From: Cadophora sp. MPI-SDFR-AT-0126
Lineage: Eukaryota; Ascomycota; Leotiomycetes; Helotiales; Ploettnerulaceae
Length of the DNA: 64,000 bases
Direction: 5' to 3'
Assembly (NCBI GenBank): GCA_020747065.1
Contig: JAGMVK010000003.1
Span: forward strand, 3,658,001-3,722,000
Shown here: in pieces, positions 58,066 through 64,000 of the stretch
Numbering within the stretch: the first letter of the stretch is position 1
Layout: every line of letters begins with the position of its first letter
Notes under the pieces: model-generated
Told to the model about the DNA's origin: nothing
What the model saw: the letters and a program-made list of their open reading frames with translations, nothing else
Databases searched by the model: none
Translations under genes and position numbers: made by a program

Positions 58066-58804
58066 TCTACACCCGCCTGTCAACAGATGATGCCACAAAA
58101 TTGTTACAGCAGGTTTAGGAGCATGTTGAGATTTGGACATATCAGCCGCTGCGCAGAATTTTCAACCATGCTAATGTCGTATGTACTGGAAAAGAATTGT
58201 TGTGGATGGGTGTTATCAAATTTCTATCTGGAATGATCGTCGCTTAATATCGATTGTAAACAGAGGCATTATGGTCTTTGAGAAATTTTTCTCTACTGTG
58301 AGAGACATCTGCTATCTTCTCTGGGTTTGAATGCCTTTATAATTGAACTTCTTGTTTGCTTTTGGTTCAATCTCAAGGACAGGCCAAGGCTACCCTCCCG
58401 TTTTTCACGAGTCAGATTCTGACTATTTAAATTCAGCGACGAGGAATTTTGCATCTGCTTATTTCCGACCCTTCATTAGAAAACCCTCTATAATATAAAA
58501 AAAAGGCCACTTGAAACAGGCCCTGACAAGCGATACCGGTATGAGGGATGACAATCACGAATGACATATTAGTGAGATTGGAAAGTAGCCATGAAGTGCG
58601 ACGACAAGTCACAATTAATTTTCCAGCCGTGAGATCCATCCTCCTTCATATTATTAAAGGAGAAGCCTGAAGCAATGAAACTATTAAAGAAAAGAAATCG
58701 GTCCCGACTACGTCAAATTCAAAGCGGAAAATAAAACGCAATGCTGGCTACTCATCCTCCCTCCACTCCTCCACCAACGGCGGTTTTCCTTCCTAAGGAG
58801 ATTA
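58066..58804. other. Convergent intergenic region
   Basis: About 740 bp between convergent 3' ends. AT-leaning, with no gene, RNA or repeat recognised. Confidence 0.4.
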
Positions 58805-59364
58805 TCAAATCGCCGCATGTCCATGTGTCTCAAATGGAAATCCAAATGATATCAATCCAACTAGAACCCACATCGCGGCACTCACATAAATTGGCACTGC
58901 AGTAAACCCAGTATGTGAAGCAATCAAACTTGCGCAAAGCCCACCGAACCTCAACAATGTCGCAGCAGTACCCGTCCCAGTGCCACGATGCGGCCCCGGA
59001 AAAGACTCGGGCGTGAAGGCGTACATGATAGCATATTCTAACTATGTTAGCTACTACCACCTTGAGCATCAAAATGAGGATCCCAAATGTACCAAAGTTC
59101 CCAAGCAAGCCCGTAACGCATGAAAATGCCAAATCTGCAGTCGGCGTGTCGACTCCGACGTAGGCGAACAGAAAGATGCCAGTCACGATTGCTGATCCCC
59201 CCCATCATCCAGCGTCGACCGAGTCGGGTATTTACCATAAATGCTGCAGCGATGGGACCTACGACGCCTACTGAGGATATGATGCAGTAATTTCTGTAGG
59301 TGAGATACAGGGATGACTTTGCGGTGAACTTTTGTGCGAGGTATGATGGGAGGAAGTTGAAGTA

Positions 59365-59422
59365 ACGTCCCACCCTCCCTTTCTGGCCACCCCCACATTC
59401 CGGCCACCCTTTTACACCAAAA
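59365..59422 (+). repeat. Left terminal inverted repeat
   Basis: 58 nt, GC-rich, with two GGCCACCC-type subrepeats, ending at ACACCAAAA. It pairs with 60097-60153. Confidence 0.9.
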
Positions 59423-60096
59423 CTCACCACTTCTAATATATAATAATTAGATCATTTATTAATAAAACATCTTAAAATTAAAAAGTTGTATTATTTATTA
59501 CTTGGGCTTTAATATTCCAAATCCTTATTTACTTTATATTATGTAATATTGTAAAATAAGTATTTGAACTTTTAAAAATTTCTCGCTAACAAATTTAGTG
59601 TAAAATCGATTTTTTTAAACTTTTTAATAACTTTCGTAATTATTAATAGATTAAGTTAAAATTGTAATTAAAGCTAGATTATAGTTAACTTTTTAATATT
59701 CTAGAGTTTAAAGACTTTTCCTTTTATAGTAATTAAATAATAAATCGAATTATAACGTCTCATACAAAATATTTGTATGAGAGAAATTAATTACTTAATT
59801 AGAAAATAATTACTAATAGAATTATATTAAAATTTTCTAAACCTTAAGATTTATATATAAACATTATATTATTTAAGTCTTAAGTAATTTTATTTACTTA
59901 TTATAAAGTTATTTATAAGTGATTTTTGACGTTTTTTGTATGTAAAAACTAGAAATTAAGATTACGTAATAATTTACAAAGAAAATTGAATTTGCTTTTA
60001 TAAATATTGTCACTCAAGTACAAGAAATATGAATATAAAATTTTTATTTAATATTATTAATTATTCGTGTTTTTATTAATACCTCAAAATCGCGTT

Positions 60097-60153
60097 TTTT
60101 GGTGTAAAAGCCGGCCGGAATGGGGGGGTGGCCGGAAAGGGAGGGTGGGACGT
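60097..60153 (-). repeat. Right terminal inverted repeat
   Basis: 57 nt; reverse complement of the left repeat apart from a few substitutions and one missing base near the inner GGCC block. Confidence 0.9.
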
Positions 60154-61377
60154 TAAAGGGGGTATGCAATGCCTGAATGCGTCAGATAGATGGCTCTCTG
60201 GACGTGAAGAAAGCATACCAATGGTCAACCAGATGAGCCAGATCAACCCAGTGTGTAAACCGAGCTTTTTGTTAGCAAACAGTTTTGAGTACTCTACACC
60301 CTTGAAGTCCTTAAAATTGTCTCTCATCACTTCGACACGCGACAAGCCTCGGCCTTCTCCTTCATAGTCAACGGTAAGACCAAGTTGAACATCGATGTCC
60401 TGGAGCATGTCGAGAGTGAGAGGCTCAGCCTTGCCGTTTCTGCGAGCAACGAAATTGACTGCATCGACGGCTTCGGCATCGCGGCCCTTTGAGAGCAGGT
60501 ACCTTGGACTTTCTGGCATCTGGAACACAACGATTCGGATGAATGCGAAGGCAAGAGTGAGTGCACCGAGCGTCATGAGTAGGTACCGCCTGTTGGTCAG
60601 CAAGTGATGATATAGCAAATGGAATGACTTACCATCCCATATTATCCGACCTTCTACAGGTCTCCCACGTACTCCCAGCCGCACAAGAGAAGTTCGCCTG
60701 GAACACCCAACCGAATAGACTGACAATGACCTGACCGAAATTCCACCACGCACTCAAAGCAGTCAAAAGCCACTGGTGACTTCCTGGCACGAACTCAAGG
60801 AAGATTAAACTGTCAACCGGTACATTCCCACCCGCTGCCGTACCGATGACAGCCCAAATACAACTGAACGCAATGAAGTTCTGTGTCCCGCCAGCAGCAC
60901 ACGCGAAGACACCCCCAATGAGAAGTGTTGCGTTGAAAGCTGGCTTGCGACCAATGAAATCCGCCGACACGCCCCAGAAGAACGCGCCGACTATCAAACC
61001 GACGTAGTAGGCGACTGAGGAGTATGATATCACAGTGATGTCGGAGAACTCGAGCTTGATTAGTGGCTGGACAGTGCCAATACCTTGGGACCAGAAGTTG
61101 TCTGTGATCCAGCCGAATCCTGTGACGACGAAGAGTTCCCATTGGTATCTGTATGCTCGTTAGGAAAAGAATGGCGAGAGGAATAGCTTGGTACGCCATA
61201 CCTTCCCATGCCGATGTCCTCCAGGCATTTACTGACAAGCTCAGACTTCAAGCGATATGAATCACTGACTGATCCACCATAGAACTCTCGATTTGCCGCA
61301 TCATCAATCTTCTCGACACTTCCATATCCATGGTCAGGCTGAACGGGCTCGATGATATCTTTCTTGGGCTCCTCCAT

Positions 61378-61994
61378 ATTGGAGCAACGATTCTGTGCGG
61401 TTTGAGAGACATATTGTGGATCTCATGCTGATTTTAAAGATTTCTGCAGGCCAGTAAGACACCCTATATTGGACAGGCCACAGCTGGATAGACGAGCCTA
61501 TCCCGCAGCAGGAAGAGTGAAGAGATAAGACAAACCTTGTTGCGAGAGATACGGATTGATCGTGGAGTGTGAGATGAAACGACCAAGTCAAGAGTGGGGA
61601 AATTGGAAGAAGTGGGGACCAGGGGCAAGTGCGGAGGTGGAGTCAGGGTCGCAGGTTCACCCGACACAATCTATCTGCCGAAGACTCCTAGATGCATGAT
61701 TTCAGAGGGGTTAGCTATGAAGAAGGATGAGATGCGTGTCGAAAGCATAGCACAAGTTGGAACTTACGTAAACATTGAGTCGTTGATCCAGATTCCAACT
61801 GGGCAAAGTGTTGAAGACCTCTCGTAAGGCTCAGATTTTCACATCACATTGAATTGAGCAATGAACTTATTTGAGTTGAAATCTTATACCGATGATATTT
61901 CTATTGATTATGCGACTTCTCTGAAGTCAGAGACCTGGTCTCCAACACCCAACCAACTCCATTGTTTGTCTAAAATGCAAGACTGACTCCTCCT
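61378..61994. other. Intergenic region
   Basis: 617 bp between the broken MFS start and the 3' end of the sugar transporter, both on the minus strand. Nothing recognised beyond presumed promoter and 3' untranslated sequence. Confidence 0.4.
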
Positions 61995-63812
61995 TTATTC
62001 CACATGTGCCACTGACAGCTTTCGAGCGACCTCTTCCACATCCCGACCCTGAAATGCGTCGAGTTGATGGCTCTTGAACTTCTTAGCCGGAACCTTCTCT
62101 GCGAAGAGAATGTCCAATTCCTCGAAAGTGCGTCCGCGAGTCTCGGGGAGGCGGAAGTATCCCCAAACGAAAACCATGAAGGCAGTACTACCCCAGATGA
62201 ACCCAGTGTATCCTCGCAGATTCCATTCGGTGGGGTTCATGAAGTATGGTTGCAGGACATTGGAGATGACGCTAATGACATAGTAGGAGTTTCTTGCCAA
62301 GACGATCGTCTTCTGACGGAGACGGGTAGAGCCCATCTCAGCTGGCAGAGCCCAACCAAGTTGTCCGACGGACAATTGAAACATGAAAGTCCAAACAAGA
62401 GTCAAGACAGCTTGAGACATACCGACGCCAGAGATGGATGTCTTGGTATTGAGGATACCGATGACATAGAGAGTGCATGCCATGGCGAACATACCCGTGA
62501 GGTAAATTGTGCGACGGCCGAAGTAGGGCATGAGCAAGAACCAGGATACCAGTGTACCGAAAAGAGCCATACCAGTGCCGCCGACGTTGAGCTTGTAAGT
62601 GGTATCTGTATTCAGGCCAACCTGTTGGAAGAAGTACGTCGAGTTATATGCAAATGTGGAGCCTGAAAGAATCTGTCCTGCGAATGCCACGCAGGCTATT
62701 TCAGTACGGCGGAGTTCAGGGCCCTTGAAGCAGTCCTTGTATGTTGTTCCTGTCTCAAGTTCTTGTTCCAGTTCGTTGGTGTGAACGATAGAAGCGAGGA
62801 GTGTCTTGGTGTCGATGCCCGCGGATTTGCGGACGAGGCGTTTGAGACTTCTTTCGGCATCTTCTAAGCGTCCGACTCGAACCAAATGCCATGGAGATTC
62901 GGGAGCGAAGCACAAGAGAGGGATGAGAAATGCGGGCCAAACCCATTGAATGGCTGCAGAGGAATCAGTAAGTGATGGCACCTTCGTACTTTGGCATCGG
63001 AGACTTACCAAAGGGGATCTTGAATGCCCACTCAGTGTTGTTGTCAACGAGACCGGCAAGGACACCAGCTGCGATCAATTGACCAATGATGAAGCACTAA
63101 ATTGATGTCAGCGAATATAATTGAGCGTCTGCAAGGTAGTCACCTTACCATATTTGTGTACGAGGTGAGGTAGACACGGAGGGAGAGAGGTAAGACCTCA
63201 GAGGCATAGGCTGGAGCGATGGTTGCAAAGACACCCCATGGGAGACCTTGAAGATTGTCAGTAAGGAGAACTCTGTTATACCACACCAGGAGGCTACTAA
63301 CCGCAGATCAATTGTCCGACAAGTAGAACCTCGATGTTGGGAGCAAAGAAGACTATGAAGAGAGTTGCCGAGAGAAAGATGAGAGCTCCCACGATGACTC
63401 GCTTGACGCCAAATTTGGCTACGAGATAACCATTGAGAAGAGCACCGAAGAATGCTCCAATTCCAGAAGCATTACCGAGACCAGCTTGCCATGGTGCAGT
63501 CAACTGATATCCGACACCAGGGAAGAAGGTTCCGTATTTCTTTGCGAATTGAGGGTAGGCATAGAAGTTTCCGATCAGGATGGTATCGTATCCCTCCATG
63601 ATAACACACATCGAGACCATGAGAGCCCAGAAGATTGCCGTGGGGTAGGCTTTGACACATTCGAGAATCGAGAGGTCGTGCTCTAGGATGGTTCCTTCCA
63701 GCGCAGCATTGTTGAGTTGAGTTCCTTGCATCTTCAAGTTGAGATCGCGGTCCTCATTCTCGAGGCGAGAGGGAGTGACCTCTTGTTGCAAATTGTTGTG
63801 GCTTTTCTCCAT
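61995..63812 (-). CDS. Sugar transporter, maltose/alpha-glucoside permease type (MFS sugar porter)
   Basis: Exons 63302-63812, 63149-63246, 63009-63096 and 61995-62953 encode 551 residues; the introns are 52-55 nt. Marks of the fungal Mal/Mph group are IMEGYDTILIGNFYAYPQFA in helix 1, GFGVKR-like KFGVKRVIVGA, LPWGVFATIAPAYASEVLPL, and PESPWHLVRVGRLEDAERSL. In the second half are GQILSGSTFAYNSTYFFQQ, MPYFGRRTIYLTGM and the PETRGRT motif in RLPETRGRTFEELDILFAEK. The plasma-membrane proton symporter probably takes up maltose or related disaccharides. The N- and C-termini are hydrophilic, as usual. It is complete, with its promoter in the last 190 bp of the window. No maltase or regulator gene is in view. 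Confidence 0.93.
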
Positions 63813-64000
63813 GATGGATGATGAAGCGAGGAGCCGCTTCAGAAGGAGGTAGTAGTAGAAGATGGAGGAGGATACTAGAATATGAAGAGGCTGAAGGAAT
63901 GTAGCACGAGACTATTTCAAGTGGGAGAGGCTGCACTTATATATTCATGGTGATGTTGACGACGACGGCGATGTTTCCGACATGGAGGTACGGGGTGGAG

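Larger units (their letters stand above)
59365..60153. mobile_element. 789-bp non-autonomous TIR DNA element (MITE-like), TA target duplication
   Basis: The ends start ACGTCCCACCCTCCC and, on the other strand, the same. The inverted repeats extend ~57 nt with three or four differences. TA flanks both sides (59363-59364 and 60154-60155), and the host exon needs exactly one TA. That is the target preference of Tc1/mariner-like elements. The ~674-bp interior is very AT-rich, full of stops in all frames, and codes for no transposase. The GC-rich ends and AT-rich core contrast sharply. Confidence 0.9.
58805..61377 (-). pseudogene. MFS transporter gene split by a TIR element and carrying a G-run frameshift
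   Basis: Exons as read on the minus strand are 61202-61377, 60633-61148, 60219-60589 and 60154-60172. The 789-bp element then interrupts, and coding resumes at about 59362-59364 down to 59093, with a last exon 59037-58805. The start at 61377 opens a long hydrophilic N-terminus. Membrane motifs are SYSSVAYYVGLIVGAFFWGV, DFIGRKPAFNATLL, SWWNFGQ-like NFGQVIVSLFGW and VVFQMPESPRYLLSKGRDAE (sugar-porter/SV2-like subgroup). Removing the element with one TA copy rebuilds IAYPLYFNFLPSYLAQKF without loss. A second lesion lies at about 59195-59201, where seven G (plus-strand C) must be six to keep MMGGSAIVTGIFLF in frame. The carrier's substrate is unknown; as read, the gene is dead. Confidence 0.85.

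Noticed and set aside
59423..60096. AT-rich core of the inserted element as a possible large intron
   Set aside because: The paired terminal repeats and TA duplication explain it fully, and the ends lack GT-AG splice signals at the coding boundary.
1..64000. CRISPR array, bacterial operon, tRNA or rRNA genes
   Set aside because: No regular spacer-repeat array, no ribosome-binding-site-led operon and no tRNA- or rRNA-like sequence was seen; the gene structure is eukaryotic throughout.

Overview
The window reads as nuclear DNA of a filamentous ascomycete (Pezizomycotina, quite possibly Leotiomycetes; the class is inference from gene content). The support is short GT-AG introns (mostly 43-120 nt) in most genes and fungal-specific families: HET domain, Zn2Cys6 regulator, PTH11/rhodopsin-like membrane protein, allantoate-permease-like and maltose-permease-like MFS carriers, a fungal ADAM protease and an NPS6-type NRPS. 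There are no operons. Exon joins below were worked out by hand from splice signals, reading frame and family motifs, and the exon sums of the spliced genes marked intact are divisible by three.

Left part (1-18.8 kb): iron and heme. An ABCC-type exporter running off the left edge is divergent from a 1,918-residue NRPS with the layout A-T-C-(degenerate A)-T-C, the arrangement of the SidD/NPS6 extracellular siderophore synthetases. An ACS-family MFS carrier follows, then a small frameshifted gene, a gene-poor 2.4 kb stretch and mitochondrial 5-aminolevulinate synthase, which carries Cys-Pro heme-regulatory motifs.

Middle part (21-41 kb): a conserved coiled-coil protein of unknown function, a decayed HET-domain gene interrupted by a 24-nt G homopolymer, a membrane ADAM metalloprotease, a TauD/TfdA-like dioxygenase, a seven-exon Zn2Cys6 transcription factor, an atypical kinase-like protein and a ketopantoate-reductase-family enzyme. 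A complete 222-bp solo LTR with a 5-bp target duplication lies just downstream of the last.

Right part (43-64 kb): housekeeping genes are mixed with accessory ones. They are a rhodopsin-like membrane protein, a small basic protein, an Rvs161/Hob3 BAR protein, an AIF/FSP1-like flavoprotein, a DUF6640-like membrane protein and an MDR-family reductase. Next come a conserved gene killed by two TAG codons and a divergent pair (DAL5-like MFS and 2-oxoglutarate/Fe(II) oxygenase) that share a promoter with four GATA motifs. Then follows an MFS gene split by a 789-bp terminal-inverted-repeat element with a TA target duplication. A maltose-permease-type sugar transporter closes the window.

The main themes are a probable siderophore production/export locus, and a window rich in degeneration: four broken genes, one transposon insertion caught with its target site, and one solo LTR.
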